Source: Hirundichthys speculiger (taxonomy: Eukaryota > Chordata > Actinopteri > Beloniformes > Exocoetidae). Taken from it: 64,000 bases of DNA. Positions within the stretch are counted from its first letter, which is position 1. Every line of letters starts with the position of its first letter. The notes below the pieces were generated by a model. That model was not told where the DNA came from and did not search any database. It was given only the letters and a program-made list of their open reading frames with translations. Positions 1-12,269 of the stretch are shown here, in pieces. Location: positions 521,001 to 585,000 of the forward strand of contig JAGFBZ010001170.1 of NCBI GenBank assembly GCA_018398805.1, given 5' to 3'. The translations under genes and the position numbers were made by a program.

Positions 1-482
1 CATTTCCTGCCTTCATCTCTTCATCGTGTCAGTGGGATTTCATGGGTGCAATAGATGAGACCAGTGAGGCGTCTCAGACACAGCGATCAAAAGCTGTCAT
101 CTCTGATCCGCTCTGCTGCTTCCAGTCTGACATGCGTCTCAGAAGAGGGGTCAATCCGGGGGGAGGATGAAACGGAGCCAGGCAACAATATAACTATTTG
201 CCTGTCACAGCCACTCCACCGTTCTCTTCAGTCTGAAGCTGTTTTCGGAACCTGACGCAACAGATAAATATCTTACTTGCTGTTTTAGCTGAATCCTGTC
301 AGGATCCAAAATGAGTCTGAGACTCTGCATAATGAGAAACGATACACGTGGATTTCTCACCGTTGAAAGAAAAACCTTCACCAAAAACTGAATTTAAGAG
401 GTCAGAGTTCTTATATGAGTGGTTGGAAGAAGAAGTTGTTGTGGAGCTGAGTACCTCAATTCACTCCTAAAACCTGCTGTAA

Positions 483-791
<309 letters not shown>

Positions 792-823
792 TGAGACACT
801 GCCAGCGCTGGCAAGCATTTTAG

Positions 824-1162
<339 letters not shown>

Positions 1163-1575
1163 TAAACTTGTTTTGAATTATAATTAAATTTTCAGTTTTT
1201 GGAAGTAAGGAAACCTACTATCATTTCACTGAAGTAATGTTTTCTAATAACCACTTTGTTAATAATCTAGGGATGGCAGCATCTTTATCTCAATTTCAAT
1301 TTCCTCTTCAATCTAACAAAATCCAAAACTCAGTCCAATTAAATACTGTCCACTTCAGTCCAATTGCTTTATAATCCATTTATAATTCAGTTCATTGCAA
1401 CTGAGTCCAAATTCAAAGTTCATATAATGCCAGTTCACAAAAAAAAAAAAAAAAAAAAAAAAACAGCCTCATTAAGGAACCCAACAGTTTCCATTGAATT
1501 TTTACTTCGGCGCAATCACTTGTCCTGAACATGAATGAGATGACAGTGGAGAGGAAAATTATTAACAGGAAGAAC

Positions 1576-2210
1576 TAGTGCTGGGCAATATGACAATACA
1601 TATCATGGGGACAATATAAAAGTGTGTATCGTGCCATTTCTCTTCTATCGTTTCTAACCTAATTTTATCAATTATTACAGCAAATATGTAATTAAATAAC
1701 CTGCAACGATAAATTTGATAGAATCATATCTACTTCAACAAAGTAGCCTTTTATGTTTGCACTTTTATTCATGGTTAATGCCTTAAACAGAGTTCTCTTC
1801 AACCCTGATGTTTACTTTAGACACTTTATATTGGTTTGCAAACTTTGCACTACAAGGTTACAGATTTCAGAAAGTTGAAAAATAATTTGTGTTTATTTTT
1901 AATAGCTGAACTTCAGTGCAAAAATGTGTTTTTCCTCCCAGAAACTGTTGTGCACTTTAAAAAAAATGTGAAAGCTACTGTACCTCTGTACCTACCTGTT
2001 TTTGCTGCACTAAAATGTATGTTTGTGACAGTTCAGCTAAATGTCCTTTCAAAATAAAGTTGAAAAGTAAGCAATTAAATTTTTGTCAAACTTTTCAGAG
2101 AATAACTGAAAACAAACTTTATTATGGTATATCGTGATATATATCGTTATCGTGATATAAAATAGTTCATATCGTGATATATGATTTTTTTTCCATATCG
2201 CCCAGCACTA
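1576..2210. mobile_element. hAT-type non-autonomous element, 635 bp
   Basis: The element begins TAGTGCTGGGCAATATG and ends with the inverted match CATATCGCCCAGCACTA. It is flanked by a perfect 8-bp direct repeat GGAAGAAC at 1568-1575 and 2211-2218, the target-site duplication length of hAT transposons. The interior is AT-rich with runs of ATATCGTGATAT near the right end and has no transposase ORF, so it is a non-autonomous copy. It lies in the atp2a3 intron between 1073 and 4505. Confidence 0.88.
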
Positions 2211-2247
2211 GGAAGAACCAGTCTCAGGCTGGGCCCGATACTGGTTG

Positions 2248-3467
2248 CAGGGGCGCAGATAGGTTTTTTAAACTGGGGGGGACTGAGCCGTCACTATAAT
2301 TGTGAGTTTTCTAACTGAATTAACATTGGTAGACAAAGACCTATGTAGTTAACACTCGCCTTACATGATCAATCACGCTTCAAAACTTAATGTCTTCATC
2401 ATGTTTTATTTAAACATTTGTTGATCTCAGCAGGATAAAGAATGTCATTACAGAAACTTAAACTTCTAACAAAAAGGGAATATCCAAAAATGTATAACAA
2501 ATTGAAATGATTCACACTTTTGCTTTCATATAAATGATTAGACACATTACAATATGAATGAAAACAGATATATAAACACTTGAACAACAGATTCATACAA
2601 ATAAAAATAAAAAGTGTTTTTGCCACTAAACAAAACTGATCAGAAAAAGAATATCCCTCTGCAGCCAAACAAATTTACTATCTATAAGCAGACACAATAG
2701 CTTCCAAAAAACATCTCTCCTCCTTTCATTTCCCTGAACATATTGCTGAGCAATATCTGTTCAGGTAAGTCCAAATGACTCGCTACTCAACATTACAAAA
2801 CAAGTATTTTTCAGACCTCGGAAAACAGTCAAAGCATATCTTTTGGTTCTTGAAATAAATAGTGTGACTTTTCTCCTCCCTCTTCTCTGGTTTAATGTGG
2901 CAGAAAGATCAGCAGCTCAGTCATTAAACAGCTGTTTATGAATCACCACGGTTACCGCAACAGGCAAGACAGCAGCACCCCTTATGACCCCGGGGTCGGA
3001 ATGGTGCGTTATATTTACATTGGAAATCGGAACTTCGAGCTCCGAACAACAAAACCTCAGAACTGAGTGCATCCCAGTTTAAAAACTGGGACGTCATGGA
3101 ACATGGAATAAAAAAAAAAACACGTAAAAAAAACAGTTAATGAAATGAAACGAAAAACCCTGGTACACGCTAGATTTCAATTATTTTCCGACTTCAAACT
3201 TCCAATTTACGTGTACAGCTGAACGCACCATTAGTCGTAGCAGAAACAGAGATGCTATCAAATGGATCAGCTGTGCCGGATCATTTTCTTTATCATTGTG
3301 AGATAGACGAGCTGCTTGGTGGAGGTCTGAGCTCTCCGAGTTCTTTTCTAGTTCTACCTATGTTTGGTGCCTTACATACGGACGGTGGTGGTGGTGGGAC
3401 AGATAGGGATCAATATAAATCTGGGGGGGACATGTCCCCCCAGTCCCCAGTGCCATCTGCGCACTTG
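2248..3467. mobile_element. hAT-like non-autonomous element, about 1.2 kb
   Basis: The left end starts CAGGGGCGCAGATAG followed by an ACTGGGGGGGAC tract. The right end, read in reverse, is CAAGTGCGCAGATGGC with the same G-rich tract. Flanks ACTGGTTG (2240-2247) and GCTGGTTG (3468-3475) differ by one base, fitting an aged 8-bp hAT duplication. No transposase is recognised inside. A smaller inverted-repeat element lies within it at about 3000-3232. Confidence 0.72.
3000..3232. mobile_element. nested short inverted-repeat element (MITE)
   Basis: Ends AATGGTGCGTT (left) and AACGCACCATT (right) are exact inverted matches. Behind them the left reads ACATTGGAAATCGGAACTTC and the right, in reverse, GTAAATTGGAAGTTTGAAG, so the arms stay similar for about 45 bases. 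No clean target duplication was found. A sequence near 12,090 (TAATGGTGTGTTCC) looks like one end of a relative. Confidence 0.6.
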
Positions 3468-3879
3468 GCTGGTTGGGCACCTGAAATGGCAGGAAAGAGA
3501 AACCAACACACACAGAGATGTCAGTCCTGGGTTATCTACCTCTGAAACACAAAGAGAAGAAAGTTAACTGCAAAAACAGTGACATAAAGGTACAAAAAGA
3601 GAAAAGGGAACAGAGTGAGGCAAGAGCCCAGTGTATCATGGGAACTCCCCCAGCAGTTAAGGCCTGTGGCAGCATAACTAAAAGTGTGGGCCAGGCCACC
3701 TGGACTATGCGTTTTTATCAAAAAGATGAGTTTGAAACTTAATCTTAAAAGTAGAGAGGGAGTTTGCATCCTGAACACTAACTGGAAGCTGGTTTCACAA
3801 GAGAGGAGCCTGATAACTGAAGATCTGCCTCCTAGTCTCCTTCTGGAAACTCTAGAAACCACAAGTAAGCCTGCAGTCT

Positions 3880-4170
3880 AAGAGTAAAATACTTTGTTGG
3901 AATAATATGGGACAATTTACATAATGTGGAAATAATAATATGCAAAAACAAGTTGTCTTTAAGATTAAGGACTTTACATATTAGAAGAATAATTTTAAAT
4001 TCTATCCTGAATTTAACAGAAATCTTAAATCTGATTATGATCTCTCCTTCCTGCGCTGCAGCATTTTGGTTTAACTGGAGGCTATTCAGACTTATTTTAG
4101 GACATCCTACTAGTAATGATTTGCAATAGTCCAATCTTGAAGTAACATGCACGGACTTGTTTTCTGCATG
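3880..4170 (-). mobile_element. L2-type LINE fragment, reverse-transcriptase C-terminal region
   Basis: Read on the - strand this encodes VTSRLDYCKSLLVGCPKISL and then LQLNQNAAA, followed by IEFKIILLICKVLN. These match the stretch downstream of the RT core in fish L2 LINEs, where SRLDYCNSL and LQNAAAR are typical. The frame is degraded and the RT core is absent, so it is a dead fragment in the atp2a3 intron. It belongs to the same broad family as the pieces at 37.5-39.1 kb and 51.6-52.6 kb. Confidence 0.72.
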
Positions 4171-4504
4171 ACTCTGAGACAAGCTGTTCCTTTTCTTCAT
4201 AATACGACAAAGATGAAAGCAGATGGCAGTTTGTTTTACGTGTGAGTTAACAGACAAATCCTGTTGAAGCTTCCTCACTAATGGTTAATTCCCTTTTGTA
4301 ATATTAATTATTCTTCAGGGTTTGACAAACTCAAGTTAATCTCCTGATAAAATCAAGCATTATCTTTTGTTTTCTATTCCTGCATATAAACAACAATGAT
4401 GCAACACTTTGCAGTCACCTTCCTCATCAAGTTATAGTATTTGTTTTTGTTGTTATTCTTTTGCCAATTACTTGCGACAAATGTGACTTTTTTTTAACTT
4501 GTAG

Positions 4505-4590
4505 GGTATGTGGGACTTGGAACAGTGAGCGCTGCTACTTGGTGGTACCTGTTTGATGAAGCGGGTCCACAAGTGTCTTTCTATCAGCTG
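4505..4590 (+). CDS. atp2a3: SERCA3 exon: helix M7
   Basis: The acceptor TTGTAG precedes GG, completing the split Gly codon, and the product is YVGLGTVSAATWWYLFDEAGPQVSFYQL, covering M7 and the start of the lumenal M7-M8 loop. The donor is GTGAGC. The order VGL-TV-AATWW resembles mammalian SERCA3, whereas SERCA1 and SERCA2 read VGAATVGAAAWWF, from memory of those proteins. This is one of the better exons for telling the paralogues apart. Confidence 0.95.
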
Positions 4591-4618
4591 GTGAGCTACA
4601 AAACATCCTTCTGCTTAA

Positions 4619-4621
<3 letters not shown>

Positions 4622-4652
<31 letters not shown>
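4622..4652. repeat. poly(T) tract in atp2a3 intron
   Basis: An almost pure T run of about 30 bases sits roughly 30 bases after the donor of the M7 exon, inside the 256-nt intron. Confidence 0.9.
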
Positions 4653-4993
<341 letters not shown>

Positions 4994-5559
4994 TGATGTG
5001 ACGCATCCTCCTTAAATGTCAGGGCTGTCAGGTTTTTATTAAAAAGGATGAGACACTGTTATCCAACAAGACAGCAGCACGTCTGAGGAGGAAAAAAAAA
5101 AACGGAATAACTGTTGAAGAGAGAAGCATGGCAATAGAGAGACATTTTACCAGGAGAAAGTGAGTGAGAGCCTCTCAGTAAAAAGAAATGGGGATGACTA
5201 ACTTAGTGAAAAACTGCAATTAGAAATAAAGCAAATTACTGTCTATTTCTCCTTTTTATAGTTGCAACTGAATGTCTACAAAAAACTTAATTTGATCCCC
5301 ACCTGTCTTAAAATTATCTAAATTCACCGTCAGATGAACAACGCATGACATATTGCACCATGTCGGGGGGGTTTTTTGTTTTTTTTTTCATGAGTGAAAA
5401 ATCAAATACAGGTATAAATAACTAAGTACATCTTTACTGCTTCCATGAAACTTAAGATGATTACCGGCAGCAAGGTGCTTCTAATCAGATACACTAGATT
5501 AATAAATCATTGACAAATCCAAGCACCTCTAAGTGGAGATGCTTGACCGTGTGAACGCA

Positions 5560-6080
5560 AACTCTTCATACCACCAGTACTTATACTTCTGTGTCAACAG
5601 AACGCAGTATTTCCACCGTGGGTGTGAACCCTGCGCCGTAAGCTACGCCGTACCCTGACGTGCACCTCTATCCAAATGTACCTGCATGGGCTGAAAAAAA
5701 TGTGGTTGGCCCACTTTGTATAGTTGTTCTTCCAAATTTTTCCCGCCACTTCTTCTTCTTGTTCTTCAGAGACTCCAGCTCAACATTTGTCAGCTCCAGC
5801 TCATGTAAAATAAACTTTATCTGCTGCATTGCTGTGTCCGAGCTCCATAAAGAAGCACTGCGACATACAGCGCTGCAGAAAGGACCCGCACTGATGTGGT
5901 GTAGCGATAGAGCGATGAAAACAATAGGTTTAAGTTTATAAAGACGGTGTAGGTGATAGCCTACGTGTGTCGCTGCTACACAGAAACATAAATCAGCCTT
6001 CAGGTACGAAGGTTGAACGATGATGATCTGGGATTGGTGTACAGCCACAAGACCAGGTCCTGTGGCCACATTCAATGATT
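5560..6080. repeat. possible PIF/Harbinger-related repeat
   Basis: The segment carries a GTGTGAACCCTGCGCCGTAAGC-like stretch rich in GCCGTA/ACGCCGTA, typical of a common fish repeat associated with Harbinger elements. On the - strand there is an open frame rich in Lys and Trp (NKKKKWREKFGR). I could not find both terminal inverted repeats or a target duplication, so family and boundaries are uncertain. Confidence 0.35.
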
Positions 6081-6084
6081 AGTG

Positions 6085-6412
6085 TGTGTTTTGGAGCTGA
6101 TTGTACAAAAAAGAATGCTGCAAAAGCTGATGAAGATGATGGAGGACTCTTCACACCCTCTCCATGACACAGTGATCAAACAACAGAGTGTGTTCAGTGA
6201 GAGGCTTCTTCAGGTCCGTTGCAAGATAGAAAGATACAGAAGATCATTCCTGCCATCAGCCTCCACAACAAGACATCCTACTATTATTAATTCAGTATTA
6301 TTATTGCTGTCATTTATTTATTGTTGGAAAAAAAAACCCTCACTACAATGTTGAATTTCTCTTCTGGGATTAATAAAGTATTTTTCATTTTCATTTTCAT
6401 TGTGGTGGGACA
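6085..6412 (+). mobile_element. CR1/Rex1-type LINE 3' fragment
   Basis: The + strand encodes KRMLQKLMKMMEDSSHPLHD, then SVFSERLLQV and ERYRRSFLPSA, the extreme C-terminal region of CR1/Rex1 LINE ORF2 (HPLHD and RRSFLPSA are typical). It is followed by a short 3' UTR with CTTCTGGGATTAATAAAGT and ends in tandem TTTTCA units, as CR1-type tails do. This is a 5'-truncated insertion in the atp2a3 intron between M8 and M9. Confidence 0.8.
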
Positions 6413-6729
6413 CTGGCTCAATGACAGTAAAGTGATCCATCTATCTGCTTTTACAAACTCTTGAGTCACTAAGTGTTAATTGTTCACACTCTGCTTCTGT
6501 ATTTTGGCTTAACTTCTGTTGAATAAATATTGACAGTGTAATGTTTCGTGCGCTGCTCATTTGAGGTCATATTTACCTCATTCTTAGACCTCACGAGGAC
6601 CAGAAGTTTTTTTTTTTTTTTTTTGCTTTTTTTTTAGCATGTCTTAATATGCAGAACTAAAGATTTCTTTCTTTTTTTACATGACTGTAGATAAGAGTAA
6701 CTTTCTGCAAGTTACTGTTGTGAATTTGA

Positions 6730-6975
<246 letters not shown>

Positions 6976-8057
6976 TAAAATCAATTACTGAGAAGTCTCA
7001 TACATACAAAAGCACAATGATCACATACTTTTACAATATATTGTTCAAAAGACATGAAAAAATATACTAAAACAGACAAAAATGGAATGGGTCACACATA
7101 ACATGCACAGTTAGTATTGATTATTCTGAACTTATTTCACATATTTCGACCGTTCTGCTTGACTCCATGCATTTTTACATCATTTTGAGGTGATGTGTAT
7201 TTGTGTAATGAGGATGTGGTCAACAGTGTTTAAAGTCTTTATATTTTCTTGTGCATGTATATTTGAGCAGCTACATTACTTCAGGGAAAATGGTGCCGTA
7301 AGGAAAATATAGGAGACACAAAAAGGGAAAAAAAAAGGCTTTTTAAATAGAGGCAACACACTCAAAATTGTTGAAACTCAGAAAACTGCTTTGTTGCAAA
7401 AAAAAAATCAAACAACAAACCACATGAACAGAAAAATTGTCAAATAAAGTCACAATAATTAAAGGAAAGCTAATAACCCATTATCCTCATATAATTTTCC
7501 ATTTAAAGAGATTGGTAATGAGAAGCTAGTGTCGTAGCCGTGGCAGTTTGAAAAACACGTCCTCTTAGTCAGGTGCCTTCCCCTTCTGACTTGCATCCTT
7601 TTTTTAAAAAACTTGTTGACTCTTCTCAAAAGCAAAATGTATGAATAAAATGAATCCACACATCAATGCATGTTTTTATTCAGCAAAAGATGTTTGCAAA
7701 GGTAAAGAAACTGACGAATGTCATTGCTGGAGGGTCGCTACATGAAAAGGTGTTGATGTTGGTTATTGAATATTTTAAAAAGGCCAGAAAGCTTTCTACA
7801 TTGTCATGTTGGGCTACAATTTTATGAAAAAAAAAAAAAAAACTGTAAATAAAAAAGTCTGTTGTGACAGACTGAGTTTACCTGATAACTGAACCAATTT
7901 TATGTGATAATTGTCCTCTCAGAGTAAATTGTATAGTTTACTCACATTCCTTTGTTTCTACTTTTAATGGTGTGCATGTCTTTATAAAGTTAGTGAAGTT
8001 TTTATTTTATTTTTATTGTCATTTTATTGTGCCTGAATATTTTTATTTGTCCCTTAG

Positions 8058-8276
<219 letters not shown>

Positions 8277-8525
8277 TGATGTTTTTATTTCTTTCTTTTT
8301 TTTTTATGATCAGATTTATCTGTCTACTGATGCTTTTCCCTGCTCTCTTTTCTTTCCTGCAATCCCATTTCAGCCTAAATTCTTTTTATCTTTCCTTCTG
8401 TGAAAAGGTATTCCAGCTTCTTTGTTCCTTCTTCTTTTCTTTAGTTGAGCCTGAGAGCTATGAACTGATTGTTACTGGATGCGTTATAAACGCTAATCTT
8501 TTTTTTTTTTCCTGTTCCCTGGCAG

Positions 8526-8569
8526 ATGATGAGGAGAAGAAATATCGGAGGAGATGGCAGCTGAACTAA
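8526..8569 (+). CDS. atp2a3: SERCA3 last exon: charged C-terminal tail and stop
   Basis: After the acceptor TTCCCTGGCAG the frame reads DDEEKKYRRRWQLN and ends at TAA (8567-8569). The tail is short, acidic then basic, and unlike the SERCA2a, SERCA2b or SERCA1 tails. SERCA3 C-termini are known to vary between isoforms and species. The splice is inferred from phase (one base upstream plus AT), a good polypyrimidine tract and coding continuity. Transcript data are needed to know if other tails exist. Confidence 0.85.
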
Positions 8570-8736
8570 GACCTCCTCCTCAGCACACTCACATTGTTAG
8601 ACAAACGCAGCTACCCTCTTCCCTTTAGGAGCTAGGAACCTTTTCTCCCCCCTCCCCTGCATGTCCAAACCACCACTAGAAATGAGCAGGGCTTGCAAGA
8701 AAGAGAGCATTAGCGTTCCCTGCTGGCATGGCTATG

Positions 8737-8801
<65 letters not shown>

Positions 8802-9815
8802 AAGCAACTGCAAGAAAAGATAAAAAAAGAGGATAAGACTGCACGAGGCTTTTTAAGGATTTCTCTTTAAATGGACTGCAAATGTACTTTGGAGAGGGAT
8901 GACACTGGGTGGGGAGGGCTGGGCTTTTAAATCAACAGAGACTGGTGTCCACACTTAAACAAAACCACAGCAGGGATGTGGAGGGCGGAAAGAACATCGG
9001 GAAAAGGCCACAATCCCAGCGTCCTTAGCCGCTGTCTGTGCTTCTGCCAGGAAAGACTTCCAGTCAGCCTCACAGCTGTTTCACTCTGTCGTCAGCCCTC
9101 GTATCTGCTCTCACCACAAACTGATGCAGGACTCCTCTTCTTTTGCCTGTCTTGCTCTCCGTCTCTCTTTCTTGCACTCTGTTCCAGGAGGCAGCTGTGG
9201 GCCCGGGGGTTGTAGTGCTTTCGGGCTTTCTCTTTGGTGGGGAGGGGGGGGGTTTGAAGGTGTGAATAGCTTTACGCTGCTTGGCCACTTCTCTCAGCTC
9301 TTCTTCTTGAGGAGCTGGGGTCAGCTCATGCACGCATTAAAAGAAACCACTGCCTCGGCTGAATTAAAACGAAACAAAAAAGTTTTAGATCCCCATCAGG
9401 GTCAGCAGCATAAGTTAAGTTGGGCGATGCCCCACCTCCTTTATTGGGAATCCATCTTTACCTTTTTTGAGTGATACTGCTAACGAATGGACAAACAAAC
9501 CAACTAAACCACATAACCTCCTTGGCAGGAAAAAAAACTAGCTTATCAGTAGAATAGTTGGGTTCTTGCTGTTAAACATCTTTCAAGCTACTTAATATGT
9601 CAGTGAAAGGTAGATGTGAATGAGATAATGCTCCATGGCGTTCACAGTGAAGAACAAGTGTCTCATTTTACCTTTAAGTCATTCAGCTACTTCTCACCTG
9701 GTGCCTGCGCTGAGGTGTGCATTTAGTTCTTCTTGATATGTTTCGGTCTATAAATCACACGCACAATGTAGTTTAAAGAGCGTTAGGAAAATAAACAGCT
9801 TGAATGTGTTATTCT
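8570..9815 (+). other. atp2a3: probable atp2a3 3' UTR
   Basis: Sequence after the stop with no further splice or coding signal. A candidate poly(A) signal AATAAA lies at 9790-9795 followed by TG-rich sequence, so cleavage near 9,815 is plausible. Another AATAAA at 11,786-11,791 cannot be excluded. The UTR contains a long (TG)n run at 8741-8800. Confidence 0.45.
8741..8800. repeat. (TG)30 microsatellite
   Basis: Thirty uninterrupted TG units, 172 bases after the atp2a3 stop and so probably transcribed in the 3' UTR. Pure runs of this length are normally highly length-variable and can adopt Z-DNA. Confidence 0.97.
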
Positions 9816-12267
9816 CACTTGGTCATGAATCATTTATATATTAAGCACATTATTATACATCCATGCCTTATGAATCCCAATGCACCTCTACGTTGAAGAT
9901 GTGGTTCAAAAACGAATGTGTCACTGCTTACCTTAAATTAACGATATGTATATGTATGTGTGTGTATGTGCATACATACACACACACACAAAACATTTTT
10001 TTTATTGTTTGTTTTTTGCCCACCACATCCTCATCGTGTCATATATGCCACCGTAGAGCGTAGAGGTCAGGTGAATCTACACCTCTGGAGCTAAGTTTGA
10101 TAGGAATCCCCTCCTACTTCCTGTGTGCTGCTTCCTCAGATCCTTTGCTCTCTTTCAGCGCTTTAAACGGTCCACTTGGATAATTGTTTAATGAGGATTA
10201 GATAATCATGTGTTTGACTGAATGAACTTAAGGTTCAGTTTGTGTTGTCTTTAAGTCTTATATTTTCTGGGTCAGCTGTGTTTTTGGTTTCTCTGCATAT
10301 TTTTTATATAGGTGCTGGATCTAAAACAGGTGTCTGCACAATGTGTCAAGTGGCTTCTCAGTTTTGATCACAAAAAAAGCTTCAAAGTACAGCTGCTTTA
10401 TATAAAGCAAATAAAATAGCCAAGTATTTGATGGCTTCATGGAACCAGATGTGGCTCAAGACTACTTTTGATTGTAACTTCAGTATTTGGGGTCATTTTG
10501 ATGTGACTTTCACTTATTTTTCACGGATTTTCGAACTTGCGTAGACCAAATGATTAACGGACAAATAATCATCAGATTAATCCGTTAATTGTTTCTGAGT
10601 GACCTGGGAAGTGTTGACCCACTGTTCAGATCTTTCTTCCTCCTGCTTCCAGACCTGATTGCAACAAATCGGACCATTTGGGAATTGGAAGGGAAAATCC
10701 ATTCTTAAAGATAATAGTAACCAACTTACTGTATAGTAGACAGTCATCTGTTAAGTCGCCTCGGCATGTTTCCAGTTTCACATGCTCTCTGAAGTCATTT
10801 GTGTCCAGATGGAAGTCAACCAAATAATTTGAGAAGAGCTGTGTGATCTAAATGATGTAAAAGCAATGGTTTCATTAAAAGCTCCTGTATGTTCAGTGAC
10901 ATTCAGAATGTGGTCCGTCTGTCCAGACCTGCACACCATCTGTCCCCCCCCCCAGCTCTCCAGGCTCTGTAACCTGTGGTCCCTCTGGCCACCGGGCACC
11001 AGGCCTGTTCAGCCTTGTTATTTACTACTGAATCCTCGACTCTGTACAGAAAACATATGACCGCATGGAACTTTGTTACTGTAATATTAATCAATACAGT
11101 ATGTAATATTTAATTTTTTGATAACATGCATCATACTTACTACAGACTTGCAGGAAAACTTTTTTTCTTTCTTTTGAGCACATGCTATCCAAGATTTTTT
11201 TTTTTTTTTCCCCCTTATGGGGTTTTGTCTACAATACAACGTTGTTTCCTTCATTCTGCTCGTTTGTTTTTTACAGTTCATGGGGATTTCGTGTCTTTTA
11301 CAGTAAAGGAACATGATGTGTAAGAAAGACGAGAGTAATGCTGACGTTACTTGGTGGCTATGACGTGGATCATTTCAGTGATGGCTACCTGGTGGTAGAA
11401 TGTTCAAGAAATTGTGAATGAGCTGAAGTTTTATGTTCATTGAAGGCCTTTGTGGGAATGCAGGCTCTAGAGATCCATGACAATCTTTGTGGGTCTGAAG
11501 TTTGGGATGTTATACAACGCTCCCAGCATGGTACTTTTAAGTCCTCTACAAACTGTAAGAGAATGAAGAGTGAAGGAGCATTTGGGTTCAAGTCCATCAG
11601 GCCAATAGTTCTTTTTCTCTCTGTGACTACATCCAAAAAAAAAGTAAAAGTTAAAATGGAAAAAAAAAAACAAGTGAGGCGTCTCCAGAGCCTGAGTTCC
11701 ACCTCTAAGACAAAAAAGGATTATCTGTGTTGCCTTGTTAATAATGATTGTGGACACATAATTTTATAAACAGCAGAGACGTGGAAATAAAGATTATTTA
11801 TCTTGTTATTTATCCAGACTTTGTGTTCTTTATAATGTGCACTCAAAAATACCAGAGCTTTTGCAGTGATAACACCTTTGAACTAATTTCTTTTTCTGGG
11901 AAAAATTTACCTCAAACAATAGCAGAAAAAAAAGTTATCTGGAGAAATCTATTATGAATAAATCTATAAAGAATAAATGAAAGGATGACATGATGCTGAA
12001 GTGAAGAGTAGCTGGACAAGTCCTACAAAATAATCATGAATAAAATAGACTGCAATAGAGAGCAAGACATTGAGGCATATACTCAGTAATGGTGTGTTCC
12101 ATTTGTACTCAGAAGTTGGAATTTCCAAGTTCCTAGTTGAAAGTTTTAACCCCCTGAAGTCAGAAATCCAACATGAAAAGTCAGAGAAACCTCACCTTCT
12201 CTGACTTCACAATCATCATGGTTGCTCCTCTCACCTCCTGGCGAAGTTTCACTCTTAATAATGATCT
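9816..12267. other. intergenic, no gene recognised
   Basis: Short open frames only, broken by T and C runs (for example poly-C at 10,945-10,954). Nothing resembles a P2X receptor, the gene expected here from mammalian synteny. A fragment near 12,085-12,150 starts TAATGGTGTGTTCC and resembles one end of the small inverted-repeat element at 3000-3232. Confidence 0.6.
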
Positions 12268-12269
12268 TA

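Noticed and set aside
3252..3545. 97-codon + frame rich in Gly
   Set aside because: Lies across the right end of the 2248-3467 hAT-like element and its G/C tracts; no family match.
5668..6075. 135-codon - frame as a gene
   Set aside because: Overlaps Harbinger-like repeat sequence in a SERCA intron; no start or splice context.
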